NCBI GenBank assembly: GCA_030844895.1
Contig: JAUTDX010000152.1
Coordinates: 496,001 to 560,000 of the forward strand
Origin: Ambrosia x helenae
Lineage: Eukaryota; Streptophyta; Magnoliopsida; Asterales; Asteraceae
Length of the DNA: 64,000 bases
Direction: 5' to 3'
Part shown: in pieces, positions 10,632-21,116 of the stretch
Position numbering within the stretch: the stretch's first letter is position 1
Layout: each line of letters starts with the position of its first letter
Notes under the pieces: model-generated
Database searches by the model: none
What the model saw: only the letters and a program-made list of their open reading frames with translations
Told to the model about the DNA's origin: nothing
Program-made: the position numbers and the translations under genes

Positions 10632-10636
<5 letters not shown>

Positions 10637-11008
10637 ACAGCTGCTAAAAATAAGTGACCACCAAGAAAAAATCTGCTTGTTTGAATTCCCCTTAATTTTA
10701 GAATATGTTGACCTTCAATATTTAAAAAATATTCTCTTTCCAAACTATCCACCGAAACTTTTGCAAACACTATTATTAACCACCAAAATAAATCAAACAC
10801 CCTATTTTTGAGTCTGTTCTTCGTATTCTTCAGGATTATAACAAGAACAAATCTGCCAACAAAACTAAAAACACAAAACTGATTAGAAAAATAAGAAATC
10901 TAATAAAAACGAAAACCAAACCTGTTAAGAACCCGACAAAACACAGCAGCAAATATTCTTCTTTTGATCTTCGAATGATACCGAACCGAGCCTTCGAAAG
11001 ACTTCTTA
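10632..11008 (-). other. Element B leader next to the primer site
   Basis: AT-rich sequence with no ORF. It is the first 377 bases transcribed after the primer site and probably holds the untranslated leader. Confidence 0.5.
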
Positions 11009-11023
11009 GGCTCTGATACCAAT
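11009..11023 (-). promoter_or_regulatory. Primer-binding site of element B (tRNA-Met)
   Basis: The minus strand reads ATTGGTATCAGAGCC directly after the 5' LTR, complementary to the 3' end of plant initiator tRNA-Met. Confidence 0.93.
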
Positions 11024-11399
11024 TGTAAGTCCAAGATCTTCTCTACCGGTATCAAACAAACAATCGAGTGCGGAAAACAAGATTGAATGTGAAGAACAAA
11101 AGATTAACTCCGATGAAAAACACAAATAATCGCTGCTTTGTATTGCACACGGTATGAAAACCGTCGGGTACAATACACCAATCACCAATGATCTCTAGAG
11201 AAGCTCTCTAGAGATATATGTTTTGTTTTTGTCAAATGAATGGTCTAACCCTAAAATGAACTAGAACATAACAATATATAGGGTCCACTAAAGCCTTGGC
11301 CCACATGGCCTAACCCAAGTCCATTAATTAAACTAAGCCCAATTAACACAAACAGGCTTAATAAAGACAAGCGTAAACCTACTTAAATATAGCCCAACA
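11024..11399 (-). repeat. 5' LTR of element B
   Basis: 376-bp copy of 1203-1579, lacking one G. It starts TGTAAGTCC and ends CCCAACA on the plus strand. Confidence 0.95.
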
Positions 11400-11404
11400 T
11401 TGGG
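11400..11404. repeat. Target-site duplication TTGGG, right copy (element B)
   Basis: Exact match to 1198-1202. Confidence 0.92.
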
Positions 11405-14400
11405 TTAACTCAACCCCTTTCTTCTCACTCACAATTTTCTTTTTCTCACTCTTCTCATTCTGTGAAGTAGAGGCTCTTTCAGATTCCTTAGATGACCAAG
11501 ATTGCTCAGATCTTTTCAAGATCCGAATCTGAGATTTTGAAGTCTCAGTCGGTTCCTTTACTTCATCTTTAAATGCAACCTTCTTGGTTACCTTCTCAGA
11601 TTTAACAGAGACAGGTCCAACTGCTTGTTTTTCATTAGGTTTAGGAGCAACCTTTTTGTTATCAGCAGTTGAGTTCATCACAGGTTTCTTAGCAGATTTT
11701 TCAGTGGTTATCCGGTTGCGTTTATCATACGTCATCGGACGGTTTTCCCTCTTGTTGTAAAAATTGTTTTGATTATTATAAAATTCTTGCTGAGGGTAAT
11801 ACCGTCTCTGTGAATAACCGTAGTTATCAACCGGATAATCATGATATTGCCTCATCTCCACCTCGTGCCTTTTGTGTCGTACGTACGGGCAGGCGGCAAG
11901 TAAATGTCCCCGTTCCCCGGACTTATAACACGCACGGTATTCCTCATAGTTTTCTTTGATCGGCGACTTGGAAAAGCTAGCAATGGGATATCGATCGACC
12001 ATGCATTGTTTCCTTAAACTCTCAGGATCTGGGTCCTTCGAGTAAGTCGGTTCAATAAAACTATTTGCTTTATCAACTGGCAAAACAAATTGTGTGACAT
12101 TGACCTTGGCATCTTTATCCGAATAAATTTTATCTAAAATTTCTTGAGGAATGTCATTGGTTCTTTCAAATTTTGGAAACCAAATCGTACTTTCCTGCCA
12201 GATCTTTTCGATTTTTGAATAATTGACAAACTTAATCGGATATTCATCATCGGATAAAATCTTATCGGAGCCTTGCATCCGATAGAAGATTTTGACAGGT
12301 TTGTCACACGATTCGTTGCTCATATCATTGGTTTTCTCAGATTTAAGCTCATTTTTCTTTTCTACCGGTTTAACCACATTTTTCTCAGATTTAGTTTCAA
12401 TTTTCTTTTCAACCGGTTTTCTCACATTTTTCTCAAATTTCTTTACCTCTTTCTTTTCAAAACTCTTACAAACAGACTTTTCATTTTTCTTAACCTCATT
12501 CTTACGATGAGCATTTGCCATTGGATGAATGATCTGAGACGGTGAAACTGGCTCAGTAGTGATTATATGATTTTCATCAGGGATATCACTTTCATTTTCA
12601 ACCGTCTCAGATGGTTCATCTTCTTCATATGAATCATCAGCAGCGACCACACCCTCATTGTTTCCCAGTACTGGTCTCATATCAAAATACGGATCCCCGA
12701 CACTGGAAGTGTTAGGCTCATTTTCTGATGTTGAGTCAGAATTGACTAAAGTCTCCGGTGGTATTGCATGTAAGTTGTGGTTCTCAAACAATACCGGAGA
12801 TGGGACCGCCTTATAGTTTGCACTATTCGACTGGGAGGGTTCTTCTATGATATGATCGACAACATATGCTATGTGCTTGTAACTCTCTAACTTCTTGTTT
12901 ACTTTTTCAGCAAAGCACTTGATGGTTGCCATTTCCAATTTAGTGTTTTCCATTTCATTGATGTAATTATTAATGGCAAGTTGTTTAACTGACAATGTCT
13001 TTTTAAGTTCAGACACATCCTTTTTATCACCATAAAGAACTTTGTTGAAATCTTTTAAATCTTTTTGATAAATCTGACAGTTGATTTTGGCACTCTCAAG
13101 TTGGACCTTGAAAAGCCTATTTTCATCAGTCAGTTTTTCAAAATCAGCACATTTATCACATTTAACACACACTTGAGATTGAGTTTCAGAACTTACCGGT
13201 TTAGGAGGTTCTGTCATGGCCATCAAAGCGAAGTGAGCTTCCTTCCCTGCGAAGAATTTGGAGTAGTCAATCTTGGTGCACGCATCATCCACCATGCATG
13301 ACTTGCGGGTCATCAGGAAATCAGCTTCAGCTAGCAGTTGGTCAATGTCATCATCTAGTGAATTCACACTAGCCTCTGAATCAGATTCACTCTCCATATC
13401 CGAGTAAGCTGAATCGTAGTGGTCTCCGACATCCGTGACAGAATCAAGAATCATCCCCGATTTCTTGTCTTCACTCTCAGCAATCACATCCTCATTCACT
13501 TCCTCAATTTTCAACTCCGACACTTTTTCAATCACAACCTCCTCTTCAATCTCCTCATTCTCATCCAAACTCATCTGCTGTGCCACACAAGCCACGTTCC
13601 CAGCAGTAATCTCCTCCACCCCCAATTGCATACCCGTCCAATCAAAACCTTCATCCTTTTGGATCACAAGTGCTTGGTTTTGATTATCAGTTTGGTTTTG
13701 GTTTTGTGTGTTAGGTGTAGAGATAGGAACAATAGTTCGGTTTGGATTTTGTTGAGGTTGGTTTTGAGTTGTGGATTGTCTGGTGTTGGTATTTTGTTGA
13801 CGGTTCTGATAATTGTTTTGGGGTTGAAAGCTTGAGATGTTAGGACTGTTGTATGACACTTGATTTTGGTTTTGGTTTTGTCTGTTTTGGTATGTTGAAT
13901 TGAATGGGTTTCGATTTCCTTGTTGTGCTGGCTGTGTGTACTCTCTTTTAAAATGTCCCTTCTCTCCACAATTAAAGCATGTTACTTTTGCTTTGTTGAA
14001 TCCGTATGTAGTGTTGGGAGAAGTTGAGAGGTCAGTTCTGCCAGTCTTCTGTATAAAGTCAGTGGGTCTCCTCATAATGCTTGCAAAAGCCCACTGAATG
14101 TCCATAAGCTCCATCTCCTCTTTGTCGATTTGAGCGTAGTCCTCATTGGTGAGATTGTTATTTCCAATTTGACTTGCTACCAAACCGTTGTAAGAAGCAA
14201 CCATAGCAGATACAAGAGCAACATGCTGTTGAGCAATTTCAACAGTCGCATTGTTAAGATTCGAGGTCTCTAACACAATCGGGTTTTGACTTGATTGTGC
14301 TTGAGTAATCTGCATCTGATTCATGTGAGGAGGATATTGTTGTTGTTGTTGAGGTTGACTTGATCTGTAGCATGCAGCTTGTTGTAATGGTGAAAAAGGT

Positions 14401-15505
14401 GGAATAAAGTTTGGTGTTTGAAAAGGTTGTTGTGTGTATGATGGTGTGTAAGATGAAGTTTGGGCAAGGTAGTTGATGGTGCTTTTGTTGGTTCAACAAC
14501 ATTGGATACACATGCTATTTGAGGAGCAACATTAGAAGTGGTGCTTGAAGCAGAAAGAGAGTTAGATGTACCACTCACATATAGATCAGGATTCTGTGGA
14601 ATCTGAGCTCTCTTAGCTTTTCTCTTTTCCTCCATCTCTTTGTTTTCCAGCTTTTGAATGAACTTGTTAATAGTCCAATACTGGTATGCATCCTTCTCCT
14701 TTAACACTTCAATGTGTTGGTTCCAGTAGGGTGGTAAAGCATCAACAAATTTATCTACTAACTCCGACATTGGTATGCTGATTTCATAGCTCGACAGTTC
14801 AGTGAGCAAATGGCAATACCGTGGAACCAACTCTTTTAGGGTCTCATTACCCATGTAACTGAAGTTTTCAAATTCCTTCCGAAGCTCTTCCATCCTCAGC
14901 TTCCTTGTCTTCTCATTTCCATCATGTCGATTTCTCAGCATATCCCATAGTTGTTTGGATGTTGTACACGAACCAAACTGATGCAATAGATCAGTGTTGA
15001 TCACCTGGGATAGCTGAGAGAATGCCTTCTTCTCTATCGCAAACCTTTTCTTCTCATCATCCGCAAAATTCTCCAAAGGTATCGGTTCTCCGGTATTCTC
15101 CAGAATAGGAGCAACGTAACCCTTCACAATCATTTGCCATGCCTCGGCTCCCTCAAGTCCTTGTCCCTCAACATGGATCTTAAACTTCGTCTTCCAAGTA
15201 TTGTACTCTTTCATGTCCATTAGCTTTGGTGGACGATTGCCGCTTCCAGAGGATAGATCATGAATAAGAGTGGATATGGCATTGGTCATCTGCGAATGAA
15301 CTGCTGCTGCTGCGACTCCCCAATAGTTGTCAATCGGTTGTTGTAAAGGTTGAACAACTTGTTGAGGAGCCGAACTAGTCATTGCCATATAATTGATTGG
15401 CTGTGATGGTTGACTAGTCTTCTGGGCTGCAACGGACCACGGATCTTGTGTTGTCTGCTGTTGTGGTGCTTGAGTAGGTCTAGGTGTTGTTGGGAAGTTC
15501 CACAT
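11400..15505 (-). pseudogene. gag: Copia element A gag, about 1,370 codons, one frameshift
   Basis: I choose the ATG at 15505 (MWNFPTTPR), just after a splice-acceptor-like TTTGCAG. The N-terminal part has a Gln/Pro-rich head and then a Copia UBN2-type gag domain (residues about 80-290: EYNTWKTKFKIH, LWDMLRNRHDG, DALPPYWNQHI). Near 14475 a one-base change shifts the frame. The correct frame continues through MNQMQITQ at 14324 to 11400 and, beyond element B, to 1114. Both zinc knuckles have lost a ligand: CFNCGEKGHFKREY ends in Tyr, and CYKSGERGHLLAAC has Ser for the second Cys. A long Lys/Glu/Ser-rich region with coiled-coil character lies between them. The size and layout resemble the large gags of SIRE-like Copia elements. 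It is inactive. Confidence 0.85.
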
Positions 15506-16079
15506 CTTGTCCTGCAAACGATTAAACACGAAAAGATTAAAAATGTTTTAAAACAGGAAGCTCCTTCGTATAGTCGAACGTGCGAATGAGAAATAAAGTT
15601 CTCCTTCGACCGCTTTCGTCTCTCTTTCGACCGTTCTCCTGCTCCTTTGACCGTTCGATCAGACGAAGGTGATGCAACTGGGCGAATGAACAAAATAATC
15701 AATCAAAGTCTTCTTTCGACCACTATAACACCTCCTTCGACCACAAAATCCCTCGTTCGACCCAAAAGATTTCCACTTTCGACCAAACTCTCTCTTTCGA
15801 CCCTAGAGAATTCAAAAACGGTTATTCTTTGAAAATCAGTTAATTTTGATCATGTTTATCAAATGTTGATGGATTTTGATGATCTAAATCAGGTTTTGAA
15901 TCGGAATTGATTTGGAACAACTTTAATGAAGAGAATTATCCAATTTAACCTCAAAATCAAGTTGTAATCAATCAAAATCTTATCACATCAGTTTATTCAT
16001 TGAAAACAGAAACGTTTTGACCAAAATTGGGTCCAAATCAACTGAGAAACTATTAATTTGTGGTTGTTTGATCCAGAAA
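15506..16079 (-). other. Copia A leader with a TTCGACC motif cluster
   Basis: No ORF. Between about 15565 and 15805 at least eight TTCGACC words or one-mismatch variants occur, mixed with GTCGAA and GCGAATG. AT-rich unremarkable sequence fills 15810-16079. Confidence 0.75.
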
Positions 16080-16093
16080 GGCTCTGATACCAC
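16080..16093 (-). promoter_or_regulatory. Primer-binding site of Copia A (tRNA-Met)
   Basis: The minus strand reads GTGGTATCAGAGCC, two bases from the LTR end at 16096. Confidence 0.88.
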
Positions 16094-16095
16094 TT

Positions 16096-16609
16096 TGTAT
16101 GTGCGTGAAAGGATCGATTAACAACAAAGAATGATCAAACAAGTTAGTTTTAGGTGCGGAATCCCTAAAACTATCACAAAATAATAGTCAAACAGATTAA
16201 AACATGCAGATCATCATTTTCAAAAGTTTTCATTAATTAATCACTCGATTACACGTTGAAATATAGTTACAATCAAGGTATGAACGATAAACGAGTTAAA
16301 CAAAAACTAGAGAGAGTTTCAGAAAGTGGAGGGAATAATAATGACCAAAAGTTACATTCAAAAATCAAACTTGTCTATTTATAGACTGCACATTCGCCCA
16401 AATTGATTGTGCGAATGTGCAGGTTCGCCCAAATCATCTGGTCGAACCAAGTTATACAATAAACTAAAATCACATTTGACCACAGTGTCTTCCTTCGCAC
16501 CTTTTATCTTCCTTCGTACCTACAAAATGCTTCCTTCGCACCTTCTAATTCTCTCCTTCGCACCAACGATATCACCAAAACATATTGTGTTGTTCAATCC
16601 AAAGCATTA
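16096..16609 (-). repeat. 5' LTR of Copia A (outer end approximate)
   Basis: It starts TGTATGTGCG next to the primer site. A minus-strand TATA box (CTATAAATAG) lies at 16384-16375. Upstream of it, 16385-16565 is packed with TTCGCACC, TTCGCCC and GTCGAACC words. The outer end must lie at or before 16609, where Helitron sequence takes over; a CA near 16579 or 16609 fits. The 3' LTR is beyond the left edge, so neither length nor TSD can be checked. Confidence 0.7.
16375..16384 (-). promoter_or_regulatory. TATA box in the Copia A LTR
   Basis: Minus strand CTATAAATAG. It separates the upstream TTCGCAC cluster from the downstream transcribed part. Confidence 0.6.
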
Positions 16610-16620
16610 GTCGCACTTTT

Positions 16621-17464
16621 GCATCTACAGGGTCTGGTCGGCTGGCAGCAACCAAACTAGAAGGTGAGGATGAGGCCACTTGGGTAACTATTCCAGATGA
16701 TCTTTTGATTCCTGTTGCTGATAATCCAGTAGAGGTTGTTGTATCACATACTTTTCCTCATTTCTACTAGGATGGGTGACATCAACTATTTAAAAGAGAG
16801 GTGTATTCTATGCAATACGAATGATGAGGTTGATACAATAAATGGACATGTTCTTAATATGTTGCCATGTGAAATGCATGAGATGTTAAGTGCAGATGAA
16901 ATTTGTGCATCAACTACAAACGTTGAAGAACTGTGTGTTATGTATCCTCCAGAATTCTATACACTTTACGTTTTTCAGGCGTTCCTAATCATGTTTTGCA
17001 ACTAAAGATTGGTGTTCCTATCATCCTGCTACGTAATATAAATATGCAAAAAGGGTTGTGTAATGGCACTCGGTTGGTTGTCACCCAGGTTAGTCGTCGA
17101 GTTATAGAGGCTGTAACAGGTACTCATACTGGATGTAAGGCATTAATATGTAGAATTGATATGACACCGACTACAACATCTTGGCCTTTCACTCTTAAAA
17201 GACGTCAGTTTCCTATTAAGGTATGTTTTGGTATGACTATTAATAAAAGCCAGGGCCAAACATTTAAGCATGTTTGTGCGTATCTTGTAACACCTGCTTT
17301 TACGCACGGTCAATTATATGTGGTGCATCCCGGGTAACGTCACATGCCGGTTTGCGGTTTTATATTTATAATAAGGGCAAGTGTTCCAACAAATGTGCCA
17401 GAAATGTAGTCTTTAAAGAAGTGTTTTATAATTTGCCTTTACATGGAAGGCATGATAGTGGGTG
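16621..17464 (+). pseudogene. Helitron RepHel: C-terminal PIF1-type helicase, frameshifted
   Basis: Three frames together give the C-terminal third of a Helitron helicase. The first shows RLAATKLEGEDEATWV near 16640 and CNTNDEVDTING near 16820. The second runs GVPNHVLQLKIGVPIILLRN near 16980-17035, then NGTRLVV and FGMTINKSQGQTF near 17225-17265. The third shows ASRVTSHAGLRFYI near 17330-17375. Frame changes occur before 16780, near 16975 and near 17325. GMTINKSQGQT and the S-R-V-T-S motif are the conserved late helicase motifs. The Rep nuclease and the Walker A part are missing. It is a dead fragment, but the family assignment is firm. Confidence 0.85.
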
Positions 17465-17846
17465 AATAATAGCCGACATCTCAACGTCGATTGAAGCCTT
17501 GATTAATTGTCATTATTGCAGTTACTAGATTACTTGTACTAACCAATGTACTATGTGTATATATTTGTACCAATGTTTTGTGAAATGGACAAGCCAGTGA
17601 ATACAATATCATCGACTAACACTTAATGGTATATTCATTTTATGTAATGGTGATGTTTTTATGACTTTAAATTAAAATTATGTTGTCCTACAATATTAAC
17701 AGTTATGGCATTTTTTTTTTGTATTAGTGCTTATAAACAATGAAACTATAAATATAAAGATAATCATGATATAATCTTTACATGATATGTAAAATTGCAA
17801 ATTTAATATATTAAGATGTGTAATAATAGTAAATACATTTAAAACC

Positions 17847-18182
17847 TTATTCCTCTGTCTTCAAGATTTCTTGTAAACTTTTGTTCTTCTCTTGAACGTG
17901 ATGTTTGTATGACCTAAGGATTTTGTGTATTTCTTCGCTGCACTTTTCGTTTTTTCTTTTGTTTTCTAAAAGAAAAGAAGAAACCGCCCAGCGCTCACTT
18001 GATACGTTGGTATTAATCACCTGATTAATCTTCAAGTTAGTCTTCCAAATATGGTGCTCAAGCAGTCTTGTAACAGCTTCCATTACTTCCATAATCTCTT
18101 GCTCCTCGTCTTCTTTGAAGAACTCCAAAACGAGTTTCTGAACTTCAGTCATTTTTGACCATTTGTTGTTGCTTGATGACAT
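17847..18182 (-). CDS. Unknown 111-aa helical protein inside the Helitron
   Basis: The ATG at 18182 gives MSSSNNKWSKMTEVQKLV. The sequence is charged and predicted largely helical, without Cys clusters, signal peptide or membrane segment, and ends KSLQEILKTEE. The open frame extends 47 codons further upstream, but that part is hydrophobic and unlike the rest. It may be a gene fragment picked up by the Helitron, or an accidental ORF in an AT-rich region. Confidence 0.35.
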   Translation of the reverse strand: MSSSNNKWSKMTEVQKLVLEFFKEDEEQEIMEVMEAVTRLLEHHIWKTNLKINQVINTNVSSERWAVSSFLLENKRKNEKCSEEIHKILRSYKHHVQEKNKSLQEILKTEE

Positions 18183-19399
18183 GTTGATGAAATTCTTTGT
18201 AAGAATGATAAAGCTATGCAGATTTAGAATGTAAAGTTTGAATGGTCTGATATTGGAAGAGGTGAAAATGAGATTGTGTAGACAAAAAAATTCATTAACT
18301 ATAATGAATCTATTAAGTACCATGCATTAATTATAATGAATCTATAAAATGCAATGCATTTTTATTAGTTTTGAAAATGTCAATTTGGTTGTTTTCCCAC
18401 TGGTAAACGTTAGTAACCGTTCCCTCCAAAATTAATAATTGTCTCTTAATTTGAATTTAACATAACTGTCGAGGCCTTTGAGTTGCTTATGATTGTTTTT
18501 TTTTTTTTTTTTTTTTTGGTATGACTACTATTTGGTCAATATAATAACCAATTTTTTTAATATGAGGTGATTAAATTTAATATTTTCATTTGTTGTAGTT
18601 TCCCTTTTAGAACCTATACAAAAAGAACTATGTGGATGAACATGCTTAATGTAAATTTAGAAAGATGAAAATAGATTTTGGGAAAGAATATGATCATTAT
18701 TCACATCAGTTCCTATTTAGATGCAAACAATTAACTGAAAGCTAAGTAATTAACATATAAATGTAACAGTATCTGTAATGGAAGTCTAACTAACTAATGA
18801 AGATATAACTGAAATATAACTAACTATTGTAACTTAGTATCTAGCTATCAGTAGCTGACTGTCGTACGTTTGAGTAGTTGTTGTTTGTCATTAGATGTTA
18901 TCTTCATTAGATGCTGCCTTTCTTCACCAGCAATTTGGCTTATTAGCAGTTGTGTGATACGTCAGTACTTTACCATCATTGGATCATGATGCATCAGTTG
19001 TTAACTACGTCAGCAGTAGTTACAATTAACAGAGGTTTTATTAGCAGTGTTTGTTATCCTTCCGTAGTTACAACAACACCAAAAGATTTAACCGAAGAAC
19101 ATCATGATGGCGGTGTTGGTGAAACTATGCAGACTAGATAACGGTATCTTACATGCACATGTGTTTATTTTCTTTTAACCTTATATACTTTTAACAAGTT
19201 GTATACCCTTTATAATATATATCTGTAGTAGGAATGTGGTATATAGTGACGTGTTTTTTTCCAAATTTTTTTAATGGGATGAGATGATTCCGTTCCACTG
19301 TTGTCTATAATGTTGTGTATAATGTTGTTTTGGATGTTTATGGGGCAAACCAAAAGAAATAAATGTAATGTTGTAATTTTTTATATAATTTAATTGTGC

Positions 19400-19429
19400 T
19401 ACCTGTACTGGGATAGGTATAAAACTAGT
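19400..19429 (+). other. Putative Helitron 3' end
   Basis: TACCT and AGGTA can pair across a 10-base loop (19400-19419). CTAGT follows at 19425-19429 and then T. This matches the hairpin plus CTRR-T rule for Helitrons, though the stem is short. Confidence 0.45.
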
Positions 19430-19569
19430 TACCTTTGTTTTTTCTAGTAATACATAAAAATTTAAAATTTGTAGCTAGTTTGAAATCAAAATTGTGCGTT
19501 TAGTTTGTAAAATCTTGCAATTCTAAATTTTGTTAGCAAAGCAAAGCATATTTATGGATAATCCAGTCA

Positions 19570-19578
19570 TTTATATTA
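19570..19578. repeat. MULE target-site duplication, left copy
   Basis: TTTATATTA before the left terminus; TATATATTA follows the right terminus at 45384-45392 (8 of 9 bases equal). Nine bases is the MULE norm. Confidence 0.75.
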
Positions 19579-19852
19579 GGGAAAATGGATTTTAATACTC
19601 TCAATTATCGCCTGTTGACGGATATCACTCCCAACTTTCACTTTGACCAATAGCACTCCAAACTTTCACTTTGACCAATAGCACTCCAAACTTTCAAGTT
19701 ATTTTCTTTCATAACTCCTAGACTTAACGATGTTAGTTTTTATCCTACATGGCTAACCGAAGCTGACGTGGCATTGCTTAGGTGTAAGAACCAAAACTTC
19801 TATGTGGCCAAAATATAAAAACCAAAACTTAAGGGCATTTTTGAAACTTTTT
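19579..19852 (+). repeat. Left terminal inverted repeat of the MULE
   Basis: It starts GGGAAAATGG. A 28-bp unit containing GACCAATAGCACTCC is duplicated near 19644-19690. Similarity to the right end resumes near ACTTAAGGGCATTTTTGAAAC at its inner edge. Confidence 0.85.
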
Positions 19853-19978
19853 TTTATCCCACCCCTCTTTCTCTTCTGTGACGTACCCCCCCCCCCCCCA
19901 TTTTTCTCTCTCTGTCACTTTCTCTCTCTCTAAACCACAACCACCCTTCACCGATCTAAACAAAAAAACAGAGGCATC

Positions 19979-20308
19979 ATGATGCTTGAGAATCTGGCAA
20001 GAGAAGTGCCCCATATCCAAGATCTGCTTCATAATGTTTTTGATAAAGAAATAAAGGAAGAAGTTGTTCAACGATGGCTCAACAAACTCCAACATCTGGC
20101 TTACGATATCGATGACGTACTTGATGACGTGGCTACCAAAGCTATGCGTCATGAAAACCAGAAAGATACCAATAGAGGAAACGAAACATGTTTTCCAGAA
20201 TCTAATGTTGTGGGACGAGAAGGTGAGAAAAAGAGATTGATCAGCCAGTTGTTCGGTTCACAAACATACCAAAAAACAGAGCCTGATTCACATACCTTCG
20301 ATTGGTAG
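19979..20308 (+). pseudogene. Captured NLR (CNL-type resistance gene) fragment, 109 codons
   Basis: Residues 15-55 read as the end of an Rx-type coiled-coil domain (KEIKEEVVQRWLNKLQ, LAYDIDDVLDDVATKAM). After about 20 residues comes the entry to NB-ARC (SNVVGREGEKKRLISQL). Intact CNLs have roughly 70-80 more residues between these parts, so the captured copy carries an internal deletion. It stops before the P-loop, and no leucine-rich repeats are present. The fragment lies just inside the left MULE end, on the plus strand. It cannot act as a receptor; it might be transcribed and produce small RNAs against related NLRs, which is inference. Confidence 0.8.
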
Positions 20309-20559
20309 TTGCAGGTCGATTGGTGTGATATGTGGTCAATTGGTGGTCGATTGGGGGTTATTGAGGTCGATGGTGGTGTTGCACGTCGGTTTTCCTCTCG
20401 TCTTTCTCTCTCTACCTCACTCTCTCTATCTAATTCAGGGCCGATGGTGGTGGTTGCAAGTCGATTGGGGGTTATTGAGGTAGATGGTGGTGGTTGCAGG
20501 TCGATGGTGGAAGGTGTGGTTGTGGAAGATGATGATGATATCAGATATGTGTGTGTGTG

Positions 20560-20606
<47 letters not shown>
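20309..20606 (+). repeat. MULE interior: GGTCGAT-rich repeats and (TAA)n
   Basis: The words GTCGATTGGGGGTTATTGAG and GATGGTGGTGGTTGCA recur between 20320 and 20510. A (TAA)n microsatellite covers about 20562-20606 and is the target of the Gypsy insertion. No coding frame is supported. Confidence 0.75.
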
Positions 20607-20608
<2 letters not shown>

Positions 20609-21000
20609 TAACACCCCAACCGATGGCGGAATCATCGAGGTGCCACGTAGTGACGATTGTTCAAAAGCTCATGGTACTAAAATGTAAATATATGATTATT
20701 GAATATTGTTTTACAACATGTGAAATTAAATACAAGACAACAAAAATAAAGATAATTGATTGATTTATTCTAAGTCCAAAGTCCTATGTGAAGCGTCAAG
20801 CAGCTTATCCTGAAACATACACGAAAATAATTTTGTCAACATATGATGTTGGTGAGTACTACTTAGTTTTGTACATATAGTATAAGTTTTGAAAAGTAGT
20901 ACAATTCATGTGTCTAGCATTACCAAGGCATTATGTAAACACGCAAGTAACCAAACAAGACAAAGATCAAATGTAAAGTTTGTACAATGTAATTGATAAT

Positions 21001-21116
21001 GAGCACCTCAACACGTGTGAGTCTAAAAGAGCACCATAACACAAAGTTATGTCTAAATGAGCACCGTAACATAAGTTACGTCTAAATGAGCACCATAACA
21101 TAAGTTATGTCTAAAT
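21001..21116 (-). repeat. Four tandem units, each an inverted repeat with different arms (LTR1)
   Basis: Units of 28-30 bp start GAGCACC and end GTCTAAA. Their cores pair as CTCA/TGAG, CATAAC/GTTATG, CGTAAC/GTTACG and CATAAC/GTTATG. The same array is at 26666-26781 (LTR2) and 43004-43119 (LTR3). Confidence 0.85.

Larger units (their letters stand above)
1203..11399 (-). mobile_element. Element B: young, complete, non-autonomous Copia-type LTR element
   Basis: Two LTRs (377 and 376 bp) bound 9.4 kb of internal DNA. They differ by one G in a short run near the TGTAAG end, with no substitution seen. A tRNA-Met primer site abuts the right LTR, a polypurine tract abuts the left LTR, and a perfect 5-bp TSD flanks the whole. 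The element therefore reads right to left. The internal region has a roughly 5 kb leader, one gag-like ORF (5996-3381), a protease stub, and then about 1.4 kb without recognisable coding sequence. Integrase, reverse transcriptase and RNase H are absent, so movement must have used enzymes from another element. The near-identical LTRs imply a very recent insertion. Calling it Copia rests on the gag and protease remnants. Confidence 0.92.
16610..19429 (+). mobile_element. 5'-truncated Helitron
   Basis: A plus-strand Helitron helicase remnant (16621-17464) is followed by about 2 kb without helicase homology and then by a terminus of Helitron style: a small hairpin and TATAAAACTAGT ending at 19429, before a T. 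No 5' TC end is visible on the left, where the sequence abuts the Copia A LTR. The 2 kb tail holds one antisense ORF (18182-17847), a 21-base T run near 18500, and AT-rich sequence in which I see nothing else. The 3' end assignment is an inference. Confidence 0.55.

Noticed and set aside
19887..19901. C14 run as a functional element
   Set aside because: A simple homopolymer between the MULE end and the NLR fragment with nothing else around it; possibly sequencing-sensitive.
20309..20763. ORFs over the (TAA)n microsatellite with runs of Ile, Asn or Tyr
   Set aside because: They exist only because the microsatellite lacks stops in several frames.
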